Part shown: positions 12,899 to 24,420 of the stretch, piece after piece
How the letters are laid out: the number at the start of each line of letters is the position of its first letter
Position numbering within the stretch: the stretch's first letter is position 1
Assembly (NCBI GenBank): GCA_963580285.1
Contig: OY757023.1
Span: 131,224,027 to 131,288,026, forward strand
From: Lucinisca nassula
Lineage: Eukaryota; Mollusca; Bivalvia; Lucinida; Lucinidae
Direction: 5' to 3'
DNA: 64,000 nt
Made by a program: the position numbers and the translations under genes
The notes under the pieces: model-generated
What the model was told of the DNA's origin: nothing
What the model saw: only the letters and a program-made list of their open reading frames with translations
Database searches by the model: none

Positions 12899-15340
12899 TC
12901 ACTGAAATGCTGGAGCGAAAGAAAACCAACAGTTAGACTCCGATGCATTGAAGCAGAGACAGAGCTTCGGCCACCAACCAACATTACATAAAATTAAATT
13001 CTCTATAATTCTCAGTAAGCCTTGACGCTGGTCCTGACTAAGCCTCTCTGGATAACTGAGATGCCTCTTCGACTTGCCTAGGCGGGTCGCGCGGCTTTGG
13101 ACGTTTTCAAATGATATAATGTCCGTTTTAAAATGGGGGACCAAACCTCCGTTGCATACCCCAAATGGGGTCTAACAATGGATTTGTACAGATTAAAAAA
13201 AATTCCATGTCCATGAATTCAAATGTTTTGTATTTAAGCCCAAGATTTCTATTAGCAATTCCTACTTTTTTGGCAATGTGTTCTCTGAACAGAAGCATAT
13301 TATCCATAATAACGCCAAAATCTTTTTTAAGATGACACCTTTTGTATTTCACTTAATTCACCACTAGTATTCATCAGATATCTAAAACTTTGGTCATGTG
13401 ATCCAATATGGACATGTTTACATTTACCAAAGTTGAAAACGTTTCCCACTCAAGGGCCCACTCTTCGGAGTTGATAACCGGTTTTTCTAACCTAGTGGCT
13501 ATGTATTGCACGACCCGCAGGAAAAACGACCGACTGAAGTCGGTTGATTTTCTAAGTGCCCTAAAATCACCGTGTCATTCTGTCAGTCTGTCTGTCCGCC
13601 CGTAATCCGTTTGTGAAAATTGGAGATAGTGACTCAATCGCTTGGAATATTTAAACAATTTTTGGCATACTGATAGATATCAATGAGATCTAACCAATGA
13701 ACTTGCAAAATATTACAATCCATTTAGTATAGCCTCGCCGAGGCGAAAAATGTGAATATGTTCGAACTGCTTCTCCTCGGAAACCGTTGGGCCGATTGAA
13801 GTCAAATTTCATATGGAGCCTCTATGGGATGGGGGAAACCAAAATTTGCTCATGGGGTCCAGGACACATGACCGATATGACCGCCAAGCCATATATGGTC
13901 TGTCTGTCTGTCTGTCCGTCCGTAACCCGTTTTTGAAAATTGGTGAAAGTGACTTAACCGCTTGGAATATTTTAACAATTTTTGGCATACTGATAGATAT
14001 CAATGAGATCTAATCAATGAACTTGAGTAATATTACATTCCATTTAGTATAGCCTCGCCGAGGCGAAAAATGTGAAAATTTTCGAACTGCTTCTCCTCGA
14101 AAACCGTTGGGCCGATTGAAGTCAAATTTAATATGGAGCCTCTATGGGATGGGGAAAACCAAAATTTGCTCATGGGGTCCAGGTCACATGACCAAAATGG
14201 CCGCCAAGCCATAAATGGTAAAAACCCTTCAAAATAGTCTTCTCCAGAACCACTGGGCAGATTTCCACGAAACTTGATAAATAGCATCTTGGACGTAGGC
14301 CCATCATAAATTGCTAAAATGGTGACCCTGGGTTGACCTTGACCTTCTTTGTGCCTAGGTAAAACTTTGACACATATGCTTTTGTATTGAAAAAGTGAGA
14401 ATGCATTTTATCCTGCAAACGAATCAGAATACAGTACTAAAGTATAAGATATATTTTTGCTCCTTACGATAAGGCGCATTTATTGGGGGAACCAATTTAG
14501 GTCCAGGTCACATGACCAAAATGGCTGCCATACCCATATATGGTAACACTCAAAGCTAAAAGCATCCGGCGGGTCGTGCACTTCAGCTGAAGCACTGGTT
14601 TGACACTAGTTTTGCATCGTCAGCATATAGCTTTATACAACATGCGATAGCATCCGGCATATCACTTATGAAAATCACAAATAATATTGGCCCTAAAACA
14701 GAGCCCTGGGGGTAAACCGGAGGTTACATTTGACAATTCAGAGCATCGACCGTTCACTACTACCCTTTGCCTTCGATTTGCTAGAATTTCTTTTATCCAA
14801 TCATTAGCTTTTTAAGAAGGCGTCCGTGCGATACCTTGTCGGACGCTTTTTTAAAATCCAGGTAAATGACGCCGACATCTTCACCACTGTCTATGGCATC
14901 TGAAACTTCTTCTACAAACTCTATTAACTGAGTAATGCACGATCTGCCAGTAACGAAACCATGCTGAAGCTTATTCTTTGTCACATGGTCTACAACTGCA
15001 TTTCTAACATGGAACAGATGTCAAACTAATTGGTCTGTAGTTTTTTTAGCAAACTTCCTGTCACCACTTTTGAAAAAAGCACTAACGTTATCTAATTTCC
15101 AGCTGCTTGGTAATGTTGATTCTTCAAGTGACGTTTTTTTAAATATGTATGATAGAAGTGGAGCTTGTGCTGAACTGGTTTCCTTTAGGAGGATGGAGTA
15201 ATTTGGTCAGGGCCCTGGGATTTGCCTTTTTGAGCTCTTTTGTACTTTCCAAAACTTTTACCTCAGTGATTTCTATTGAGTCTCGAGGTTCTTCACTGTC
15301 CCGACTGCGAAATTCAGGCCTAAAACAAGATGTGTTTGTA
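12899..15340 (-). pseudogene. Broken LINE reverse transcriptase (Jockey/CR1-like)
   Basis: Minus-strand translation in shifting frames gives the RT order of a non-LTR retrotransposon. Near 15190 there is a KSPGPD-like motif. Then come HGFVTGRSC (~14950), YLDFKKASD with the first catalytic aspartate (~14860), LYADDAKL at 14608-14631 with the YADD box, KDFGVIMDN (~13310) and RRATRL/LSYPERL-like thumb residues (~13060). At least three frameshifts and several stops are needed. Element E (13507-14580) separates the YADD box from the thumb region. The 5' end stops where P1 begins, and no endonuclease domain remains. Clade assignment beyond a Jockey/CR1-like type is not secure. Confidence 0.85.
13507..14580 (-). 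mobile_element. Element E: TIR-bounded tandem-core insertion in the LINE
   Basis: The ends are TGCACGACCCGCAGGA and the complement of TGCACGACCCGCCGGA, a 16 bp inverted repeat with one mismatch. Inside is a ~317 bp unit repeated about twice, starting TCTGTCTGTCCG and including CCTCGCCGAGGCG and GGGCCGATTGAAGTC. The CTGT/CCGT microsatellite places it with the tandem-core elements, here reversed. No clear target-site duplication is visible. It splits the reverse transcriptase, so it arrived later. Confidence 0.75.
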
Positions 15341-15566
15341 AAACAATGATGCCCCCGGACAGCGCATGTTAAATATGAAAGCAGTATCACTAAGCAATCG
15401 AAAGATATGGACAATGATCAAACCGTTAAAAAGTAGGCCAAGGCCACACGGTCAAAAATTATGGTACCACTTGAAAAGTCTTGTGGCAAGGAATGGACAT
15501 GTGAAATACGAAAGCCCTACCACTTACCAAGGTCAAGAGGTCAAGAACTATGTCACCAGTAGAAAG

Positions 15567-15858
15567 GTGTGTGTGTGAATTCGGGTTTAACGTCGCTTTC
15601 AACAATTTTCAGTCATATCACGACGGTGTCTGTTGCGACGGGGAGCTCAATGCTCACTTTTATAGTGTTGCCTCATTGAAGTATCATGTCCCAGACACAT
15701 TACATGATACCACACCCAGTCATATTATTCTGACTCTGGGTCGACCAGTCCTCGCTCTTCCCCGTAAATCTGAGTGTCAAGCGAGGACAGCTAGGATCGA
15801 ACCCGTGACCTCCCGTTCCCCGGAGCGGTCACTTTACCAACTGAGCTATCGGGGCCGG
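15567..15858 (-). repeat. SINE-C, tRNA-derived, inserted in P1
   Basis: On the minus strand it begins GGCCCCGATAGCTCAGTTGG (A box) and has GGGTTCGATCC (B box) with a nearly full tRNA-like fold in between. A ~200 bp body follows, ending GCGACGTTAAACCCGAA and a short GT-rich tail. The P1 core resumes afterwards, and TAGAAAGG-like sequence flanks both sides as an imperfect target duplication. Confidence 0.85.
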
Positions 15859-16078
15859 TAATCACTAGAAAAGGCTTGTGACAAGGAATGCACATGTGAA
15901 ATATGAAAGACCTACCACTTACCAATCGAAAGTTATGGTCAAGGTTAAAGTTTTAAAAAAGGAGATCAAACATCAAGGCCAAGGTCACGAGGTCAAAAAT
16001 TATGCTACCACTACAAAGGGCTTGTGACATGGAATGCACATGTGAAATATGAAAGCCTTAACACTTACCAATCGAAAG

Positions 16079-16319
16079 TTTTTTTTTTGTTTTTTTGTTT
16101 GTTTTTTTTTTTTGGTTTGGGTTTTACGGCCCTTTCAAGATTATTTCACTCATATCGAGCCGATCGTTAATCATAGGTGGGCGAAAACCGGAGTACCCGG
16201 AGAAAAACCACTGACCTTCCGTTGCAGTACTTGGCGTCTCACACGTGACCCGAGCGAGGCTCGAACCCACGGCGGTGAGAGGCCTAATGAGCGCTCTTAT
16301 CCATTAGGCCAATCGAAAG
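16079..16319 (-). repeat. SINE-F, tRNA-derived, inserted in P1
   Basis: On the minus strand the head GGCCTAATGGATAAGAGCGC and the B box GGGTTCGAGCC form a Leu/Arg-type tRNA-like start. The body contains TACTCCGGTTTTCG and the 3' end is GGGCCGTAAAACC followed by an A-rich run (T-rich on the plus strand). Related copies are at 36718-36905 and 63785-64000. Confidence 0.8.
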
Positions 16320-16625
16320 TTAAGGCCAATGTAGAAGTTTTAAAAAGGAGGTCAAAAGTAGATCAAATGTCAAGGTCAAGGTCACGAGGTCAAATTTTAT
16401 GGTACCTCTTGAAAGGTCTTGTGATAAGGAATGCACATGTGAAATTTGAAAGCCCTACCAGTTACCATTCAAAAGATATGCCCAATCTTAAGGTGTTTGC
16501 GGACAGAGAAACAGACAAACAGACGGACAGACAGACGGACCCAAATATATATGCCCCCAAATCTTTGATTCCGGGGCATAAAAACAGCCGTGTTTCCACT
16601 AACCTGACCGACCCTGCTTCAGCAC

Positions 16626-16662
16626 CCCCCCCCCCCACACACACACACACACACACACACAC
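16626..16662. repeat. Poly-C and (AC)n microsatellite
   Basis: A run of about eleven C is followed directly by about thirteen AC dinucleotides. Open frames across it read as glycine, cysteine or threonine runs and are artefacts. Confidence 0.95.
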
Positions 16663-16927
16663 ATCCCCACATACACACCACACACACTCCGACTCTATTA
16701 TTTTTATCATTAAAAGAACAAAATAGAAATTGAAACACCGACCCTACCATTTTCAATTTCCGGCCCAACCCAGTGTCGTCTTTGCATTTTTCCATAATTT
16801 CGCGTTTTAAGTACATTTTTGAAGTTTTGGGCATTTAGTACCTTCCGAAATTCAGAGCTGACTTTTTTAGCATCTAAAATGAATTATGATATACAGTGCA
16901 AATCTCAACATGGCAATTTTATTAACA

Positions 16928-19220
16928 ACAAGAGGGTCATCATGGCCCTGGATCGCTCACCTGATCCATAGGGTAACAAGTGGGCCACGGAGTAGAGCCA
17001 TTGTTGAAACCAGGGTTATAATTTGAATAATCTTTGTAGTGGTCTAAAAGGTGAAGCTTCAAACCAAATATCAAAGACCGGAGCCTTCTGGTTTCAGACA
17101 AGTACATCTTTTCATTATATAAGTCTATATAAAACCTGCGGGCCCCGGGGAAGGTCCATTTTTGAACCCAGGGCTATAATTTGAACAATCTTGGTAGAAA
17201 TCCACAAGACAAGCTTCATACCAAATTTCAAAGACCTAGGCCTTCTGGTTTCAAACAAGAAGATTTTCAAAGGTTTTCCCAATATAAGTCTAGGTAAAAC
17301 CAGTGGGCAACAGGGTGGGCCCATTTTGGACCCAGGGCTATAATTTGAACCATCTTGATAGAGGTCCACTAGACAAAGCTTCATACCAAATATCAAAGAC
17401 CTGAGCCTTCTCGTTTCAGACAAAAATATTTTTAAAGATTTTCCCTATATAAGACGACGAAAACCAAAGGACCCCATGAAAGGTTTTGACCCTATGGCTA
17501 TAAATTTAACAATCTTGATATAGGTCCTTTAGATGAAGCTTTACACCAAATATCAAAGACCTGGGCCTTGCGGTTTCAGAGAATGAGATTTTAAAAGATT
17601 TTCCCAATATAAGACTATGTAAAACCAAAGGGCCCCGGGCCGGGGGCATTTTTGGCCCTAGGGCTTTAATTTGAACAATCTCGATAGAGTTTCACTAGAT
17701 GAAGCTTCATACCAAATATCAAAGACCTGGGACATGCGATTTCAGAGAAGAAGATTTTTTTTTAATTTTCCTAATATAAGTCCATGTAAAACCAAAGGGC
17801 GCCGGGGCGGGGGCATTTTTGGCCCAAGGGATATAGCTTGAAAAATCTTGATAGAGATGCAGCAGATAAAGCCACACACCAAACATCAAAGACCTGGGCC
17901 TTGCGGTTTCAGAGAAGAAGATTTTTCAAGATATTCCCTACATAAGCCTATGAAAAAAAAAGTGGGCCCCGAAGCAGGTGCATTTTTGGCCCTAGGGCTA
18001 TAAATTAAACAATCTTGATAGAGGTCCACTAGATGAAGCTTCACACCAAATATCAAATACCTGGGCCTTGCATTTCAAATATTTTCCTTATATAAAAAGT
18101 AGAAGTGGGGACAATGATCAGGAATCGATACAATTAACCCACAGCTTCCATCAGATACACCAAAGGGAAAGAAACACAAACATGAAACAACAGACCCTAA
18201 TGGAAACATCAACAGCGGAAAGCCAAAAGGACAGTCACTTTCCCACAAAATGGCCGATAGGTTATCCAAAATAAAATAACACAAGCGGTACAAACACCCA
18301 AAGAAAACGTAAGTCTATGTAAAACCAAAGGGGCCCGGGAAGGGGGCATTTTTTGCCCATGGCTACAATTTGAACAATCTTGGTAGAGGTCCACTAGATT
18401 AAGCTTCATACCAAATATCAAAGACCTAGGCCTTGCAGTTTCAGAGAAGAAGCTTTCTAAAGATTCCCCCTATGTAAAACCAAACTCTATGTAAAACAGA
18501 AGGGCCCCGGGGTGGGAGCATTTTTGGCCCTAGGGCTATAACTTGAACAATCTTGATAGAGGTCCACTAGATGAAGCTTCACACCAAATATCAAAGACCT
18601 GGGCCTTGTAGTTTCAGGGAAGAAGATTTTTTAAGATTTTCACTATGTAAGTCTATGTAAAACCAGAGGGCCCCGGGTGGGGGCAATTTTGGCCCCAGGG
18701 CTATAATTTGAACCAATCTTAGTAGAAGTCCACTAGATGAAGCTTCATACCTAATATCAAAGACCTGTGCCTTGCGGTTTCAGAGAAGAAGATTTTTAAA
18801 CAGTTTCCCTATATAAGCCTAAGAAAATCAAAGGGCCCCGGGGCGGGGGCATTTTTGGTCCCAGAGCTAAAATTTGAACAATCTTGATAGAGGTCAACTA
18901 TATGAAGCTTCATATCAAATATCAAAGACCTGTACCATGCAGTTTCAGAGTAGAAGATTTTTTTTTAAGTTTTCAGTAAAGATAATCTATTTTTAGTTCC
19001 TGTGGCCTAGATGTGCAACGAATCGGAACCATTTGAACAACGTTGAAAGGGGGCCACCAAAGTATCATTCCTGCGAAGTTTTGTCCAAATCCGATCAGTG
19101 GTTTAGAAGATGTCGTTTTAAGAAATTGTTAACGCTCACATGGACGGACGGACGAACGCACGGACGCACACCCGCAAGACGGACAAAAAGTGATCCCAAA
19201 AGCGACAGGTGAGCTAAAAA
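16928..19220 (+). mobile_element. P2: tandem-core element, GGTCCACTAGATGAAGC core
   Basis: The head ACAAGAGGGTCATCATGG runs into ATCGCTCACCTG. The tail has GATGTCGTTTTAAGAAATTG, an ACGG-type microsatellite and CAGGTGAGCTAAAAA, whose CAGGTGAG is the complement of CTCACCTG in the head. Between them are about thirteen ~150 bp monomers with GGTCCACTAGATGAAGCTTC and ATATCAAAGACCTGGGCCTTG. A satellite-derived fragment interrupts the core near 18098-18290. No protein is encoded. Confidence 0.8.
18098..18290 (-). repeat. Satellite-derived fragment inside P2
   Basis: CAATGATCAGGAATCGATAC and the following ~40 bp match the reverse complement of the satellite block at about 1550-1605. The rest (AAACAACAGACCC to AACACCCAAAGAAAACG) does not fit the P2 monomer, and the monomer resumes at about 18310. 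It is an insertion carrying satellite sequence in opposite orientation. Confidence 0.65.
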
Positions 19221-19288
19221 CATGTACAAAAACACATAAAAATACAGGCCCGACCCTATTTTTTCTTCTCGCGAGAAAAAATAAAATA

Positions 19289-21255
19289 ACTAGAATTTGT
19301 TTTCCTATAAAAACACAGATGTCCCCCCATTTTTTACCTCTAAGTATTACCTTGACATTGGAGGTATTGACCTTGGTCTTGTGTGCAACACATCATCTAA
19401 TGAAGGTGAACATTTCTGCAAAGGAACTTTACAAAGTCCATCAAGAAATAAGAAAGTTATTGACCGTACAAGAAAAAGGTCCTTTTTCACCTTTGATCTC
19501 TAAGTATGACCTTGACTTCTGAGGTCCCTTGGATCTAAGGCGCAGCACAACTTCTCATGTTGGTTAACATGTCTGCAAAGTGTTTTCATAATCCATCAAA
19601 GAATAAGATAGATATTTGCCGTACACAAAAAGAGCCCTTTTTGACCTTTGACCTCAAAGTATGACCTTAACATTGGGGATACGGACCTTGGTCATACACA
19701 TGACACATCGTCTAAAGAAGGTGAACATTTCTGCAGGTTACTTTAAAAGTCAATCCAGAAATAAAAAAAGTTATTGACTGGACACGAGAAAAAGCCCCAT
19801 TTTTTACCTTTGACCTTTAAGTATGACCTTGACCTTGGGTCATGCGCGCGACAATCATCTCATGGCGGCCTACATTTCTAGAAATTAATTTCAAGATCTA
19901 TAGTTATTGACCGGACACGATTTGCCCATACATATATACACGATTTGGTACCGGTCACAAACTTCCAAGGAAGATAACACAAAAAGTATAAATGCGAGAG
20001 TTATGGTTCTTGGCCTCCAAGTATGACCTTGACCTTTAAGGTACCAGCCAGAACCGTGCTCTCGACACATCGACTCATGGTGGTTAACATTTCTGCCAAG
20101 TAATTTCAAAATTCATCAAAAAATAAATCTATTGACCAAACACAGAAAAAAGCCCTTTTTTAACTTTGACCGCTAAGTATGACATTGACCTTTGAGATAC
20201 CAACCTGGGTCATGCCCGTGACACATCGTCGCATAATGGTTAACATTTCTCTCAAGTAATTTTAAAATCCTTCTAAAAATAAGAAAGCAATTGACCGAAA
20301 ACGAAAAAGCCCCCTTTTTTACCTTTGGCCGCTATGTATGACATTGACCTTTGAGGTACCGACCTGGGTCAGGCACGCGACACATCGTGTCATGGTGGTT
20401 AACATTTCTGCCAAACAAATTTAAAATCCATCTAATAATAAGAACGTTACTGGCCGGGCACGATTTGTCCATACATACACGATTTTGTAACTGTCACAAA
20501 CTTCCAAGGGAGATAACTCAAAAAGTAAAAATGCGAAAGTTATGATTCTTGAACTCCAATTATGACCTTGACCTTTGAGGTACCAACCAGACTCGTGCTC
20601 TCGACACATCGTCTCATGGTTTTTAACATTTCTGCCAAGTAATTTCAAAATCCATAAAAATATAAATCTATTGACCAAACACAGAAAAGGGCCTTTTTTT
20701 ACCTTTGACCGCTAAGTTTGACATTGACCTTTGAGGTACCTACCTGGGTCATGCCCGTAACACATCGTCTCAAGATGTTTAACATTTCTGCCAAGTAATT
20801 TTAAAATTCATCTAAAAATAAGAAAGTAATTGACCGAAAACGAAAAAATGCCCCTTTTTTACCTTTGGCGCTATGTTTGACCTTGACCTTTGAGGTACCG
20901 ACTTAGGTCAGACGCGCGACACATTATCTTATGGTGATTAACATTTCTACCAAACAAATTTAAAATCTATCTAATAATATGAAAGTTATTGGCCGGACAC
21001 GATTTGCCCATACATACATACACGGTTTTGTCACCGGTCACAAACTTCACAGGGAGATAACTAAAAAAAGTATAAACGCGAAAGTTATGGTTCTTATGCT
21101 CTGCACGTCGTCTAATGTTGATTAATTTTTATATGATGTTTCGTGAAGATAGCTTGAATGGTTTTCAAGTTATAGAACGGACACGATTTTTTGACAGACA
21201 GATGGACAGACAGACAGACGCCCGGGGAAAAAATAATAGGTCTCCCCGAAAAGGG
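19289..21255 (+). mobile_element. P3: tandem-core element rich in TGACCTTTGACC
   Basis: About ten ~180 bp monomers contain TGACCTTTGACCT, TATGACCTTGACCTT, GACACATCGTCTCATGGTGG and TTAACATTTCTGCCAAGTAA. An ACAG/ACGG microsatellite follows near 21190-21220, then a short hairpin of TCTCCCCG against CGGGGGAA-like bases. The head is AACTAGAATTTG. Two monomers have an extra segment with CCATACATACACGATTTTG. A related short copy lies at 52715-53495. Confidence 0.75.
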
Positions 21256-21394
21256 GGAAGCATAATAAATGAAAGTTTCTGCTACCTACCGACCAAACGT
21301 TTTTCGCATGTTAGTAGAAACACGTGTTCTTTACGCCTCAGTCATCTTAGAATACACATACAGTAAAATTTCATAAATGTGATTATGACTTGTC

Positions 21395-21497
21395 ATTATC
21401 AGTAATGGTTATTATTATTATAGCAATACAATAAGGATGCTTTAACTTTATTGGTCCGTGACAGATATATGACTAACAGCAATATAATTTGGACGTG
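21395..21497. repeat. Fragment of the diverged 58 bp minisatellite
   Basis: TTTATTGGTCCGTGACAGATA and AACAGCAATATAATTTGGACG match the monomer form at 27184-28050, not the form in the 5' array. It probably was contiguous with that block before elements landed between them. Confidence 0.65.
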
Positions 21498-21590
21498 GCG
21501 CTGTGGTTGCGGATCATTTGCTTTGCACTTATGAGTGCTCCGCCGACGTAACACATAGGCGATAGACAAGTCTTAACCTAGACTTATGTA

Positions 21591-21670
21591 ACCCTAACCC
21601 TAGCCCTAACCCTAACCCTAGCCCTAACCCTAACCCTAGCCCTAACCCTAACCCTAACCCTAACCCTAAC
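21591..21670. repeat. Interstitial telomeric (CCCTAA)n tract with CCCTAG variants
   Basis: About thirteen CCCTAA hexamers occur, with a CCCTAG variant at regular places; the first part reads as an 18 bp super-unit of two CCCTAA and one CCCTAG. The tract is flanked on both sides by non-telomeric sequence, so it is internal. The minus-strand frame reading GLGLGL is an artefact of this tract. Confidence 0.95.
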
Positions 21671-22333
21671 TCCAATACACTAATCATAATTTCTCTTGCA
21701 GGTACACGGGGATCCTTGACGGGGAACCCCACCATACCTCGTGTAGGACAGCTACCGAGAAGTCATCAGCTGGGTGCCCAGAAGGCTGCCTCGTTGAGGC
21801 CCCCTTGGGGACACCCTCCTGATGGAATCCGGAAAGGTGCGAAGCGAAGACAGCATGTCTGTCAGAACGGAACATACATTTCTGGAATAGGTCAAGTACA
21901 GAACAATTTAATAGGCGGGGCAACGGTAAAGACAAAATTTGATAGGCATTTGGACACAGGAAGACCCTTAAAAAGCCTTTTAGACTGACTGTTCAAAATG
22001 AAATAAAAGCGAAATTGCACAATGGCTGGTTAGCCGCATACTCGCCTTTGCCAAACCACACATCTTTTCACCACTAAAAAGGCACGCCTATGCGAAAACA
22101 TTATAAGCCTAACCACATTGATCCTGAACAAAAGAGGGCTACATTACCAAACACAAACAGAACTGTTGCATACTGTATTACAACCCATATATCCCTCTTA
22201 TGATATCTTCCTTCACGTAGGATGAGATAATGATATGCAAACATGGCGGTCCGGTCCCAATTGACCAACTTAAGATTTTATAAGAACTCGACATCCTAAG
22301 TCGATGAAAGCACCACCTTTTCATAAACTAAAA
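21671..22333. other. Unassigned sequence after the telomeric tract
   Basis: An open frame of 90 residues at 21716-21988 (plus strand) follows a splice-acceptor-like TTTCTCTTGCAG at 21689-21702. Its last third (ending HLDTGRPLKSLLD) is reminiscent of the end of some LINE proteins but too short to classify. No other supporting signal was seen and it is not called as a gene. From 21990 to 22333 nothing was recognised. Confidence 0.35.
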
Positions 22334-24099
22334 AATAGCCATCGAAAGAGATGGCAAATCCCCCGACCAAAAGCCAATATGGCCTTCAGAAGATTGTTCA
22401 CCAATAGAAAGTGCACCCGAATTAAACCAGCAATATATCACAAAAGTATCGCAGTTATGGCCATCACAAGATTATACTGTCAGTGGAGATAACTAAAAAA
22501 ACAGGGCACTCAGAAATGTGGTTCTTGCAAATGACATGTCTGCTTAAGCTCATATATTTCTATACAAAGTACCATCAATATGTCTCAAAAGGTATTGGAG
22601 ATATGGTGATCACAAGCTGGTCATACTGTTATATTGGAAGGGTAGATAACTCAAATACCACAGCACCAACAGTTGTGGTTCTTGCACATGACATCCCTTC
22701 TGTACCTTGTATACAATTGTGCCAAGTTCCTTCAATATATCTCAAAGGGTGTTGGAGCTATGGCCATCACAAGGTTATATTGCCAGGGGAGATAACTAAA
22801 AAACCAGAGCACCCAGAGTTGTAATTCTTGAGCATGACACACCTGCTTAACCTCATGTATATCTGCATCAAGTACCACCAATATGTCTCAAAGGGTATTG
22901 GAGGTACGGTGATCACAAAGTTGTCATACTGTTATATTGGAAAGGGAGATAAATTATATATCATAGCACCCAGAGTTGTGGTTCTTAGGCACGAAGCGCC
23001 GTCTCAATGTTGTATACAATTGTGCCAAGTACAATCAACATATCTCAAAAGGTATTGGAGTTATGGCCATCACAAGGTTATATTGTCAGGGGAGATAATT
23101 AAAAAAACCAGGGCACCCAGAGTTGTGGTTCTTGCATGTGATACACCTGCTTAACCTCATGTACAACTGTTCCAAGTATCATCAATATATCTCAAAGAGT
23201 GTTGGAGGTATGGCCATCACAAGGTAGTGATTCTATATTATTGGAAGGGGAGATAACTAAAAAACCAAGGCACCCAGAGTTGTGGTTCTTGTGCATGACA
23301 CATCGTCTCTGCCTTGTGAACAATTGTGCCAGGTATCATCAATATATCTTAAAGGGTATTGGAATTACGGCCATCACAAGGTTGTCACTCTATTTTATTG
23401 GAAGGGGAGATAACTCCAAAACCATGGCAACCAGAGTTGTGGTTCTTGTGCATGACATGCCGTCTCAGCCTTGTGAACAACTGTGCCAGTTACCATCAAT
23501 CTATCTCAAAGGGTATTGGAGTTATGGCCATCACAAAGTAGTCATTCTATTTTATTAAAAGGGGAGATAACTAAAAAAGTATGGCATCCATAGTTCTGGT
23601 TCTTGCGCATGACACGCCATCTCAGCCTTGTGAACAATTGTGCCAAGAACCATCAATGAATCTCAAAGGGTATAGGAGTTATGGCCATCACAAGGTTGTC
23701 ACTCTATTTTATTGGAAGGGGAGATAACTCCGAAACCATGGCAACCAGAGTTGTGGTTCTTGTGCATGACACGCCGTCTCAGCCTTGTGAACAACTGTGC
23801 CAGGTACCATCAATATATCTCAAAGGGTATTGGAGTTATGGTCATCACAAAGTAGTCATTCTATTTTATTAAAAGGGGAGATAACTAATGAAGTATGGCA
23901 TCCAGAGTTCTGGTTCTTGCGCATGACACGCCGTCTCGGCCTTGTGAACAATTGTGCCAAGAACCATCAATGAATCTCAAAGGGTATAGGAGTTATGGCC
24001 ATCACAAGGTTGCGTCTACGGACGGACGGACGGACAGACGGACGGACGCCAGGCTGATCGCTATATCCCCCGAACCTATTCGGTCGGGGGATAAAAAGC
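22334..24099 (+). mobile_element. P4: tandem-core element ending in a CCCCCGA hairpin
   Basis: The head ends with CAAATCCCCCGACC. About ten ~160 bp monomers carry CAGAGTTGTGGTTCTTG, CATCAATATATCTCAAAGGG and TATGGCCATCACAAGGTT. The end is an ACGG microsatellite at 24017-24050, then ATCCCCCGAACC and GGTCGGGGGATAAAAA, a 3' terminal hairpin. The hairpin followed by an A-rich end recalls Helitron termini, but no CTRR end was established. Open frames through the monomers are not conserved in frame. Confidence 0.75.
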
Positions 24100-24420
24100 T
24101 TAGAAGCAAAATAGGATTGACCACCTATCGCATCCTCCGCGATAGAAGTCGCTCACTGCTCACTGATTGGCTTGATTAACTACAGACTAAGAGAAAAGCA
24201 ACAACACCAAAACATGACATCCCAACATAACGCAGTTAGGGGCCAGTAGTACACGGTACTACCAAGATTACCCTCGTAGAGATCTGGGGGATGGAGACAA
24301 AGCATAGGCGTGTTTTCAGGGTGGTAGAGCACGGGTACTAGGACATTTTGCAATAGCCGAAATTGGCTGGTCTAATAGTAACCCTTCCTGGCTCACTTTT
24401 GGCCGCCGTTCAAAATTCAA
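24100..24420. other. Spacer between P4 and P5 related to 26656-27010
   Basis: GAGGATAGAAGTC-like sequence around TAGGATTGACC and CATCCTCCGCGATAGAAGTC recurs as TAGGATTGACC and CGTCCTCCGCGAAAGAAGTC near 26966. Pieces such as CATAGGCGTGTTTTC and TTCAAAATTCAAAC are also shared with the sequence after P5. No gene was recognised. Confidence 0.45.

Larger units (their letters stand above)
15341..16590 (+). mobile_element. P1: tandem-core element with complementary ends
   Basis: The head ATGCCCCCGGACAGC is complementary to the tail TCCGGGGCATAAAA. The core is an imperfect ~190 bp unit with GGAATGCACATGTGAAATATG and GGTCAAGGTCACGAGGTCAA. It is followed by an ACGG/ACAG microsatellite (~16500-16540) and a terminal hairpin around CCCCCAAAT. 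Two SINEs interrupt the core. The plan resembles non-autonomous Helitron-insert or pearl-type elements of bivalves; that family name is an inference from memory. Confidence 0.7.

Noticed and set aside
21529..21735. Minus-strand open frame with GLGLGL residues
   Set aside because: It is a translation of the telomeric (TTAGGG)n tract.
21716..21988. Possible exon after a TTTCTCTTGCAG acceptor-like site
   Set aside because: There is no donor site, no homologous domain and no second exon; the acceptor-like motif alone is common by chance.
22483..24179. Series of frames sharing YHQYVSKGIG- and SYGHHKV-like residues
   Set aside because: These are translations of the P4 monomer; monomer lengths are not all multiples of three, and stops and shifts separate them.
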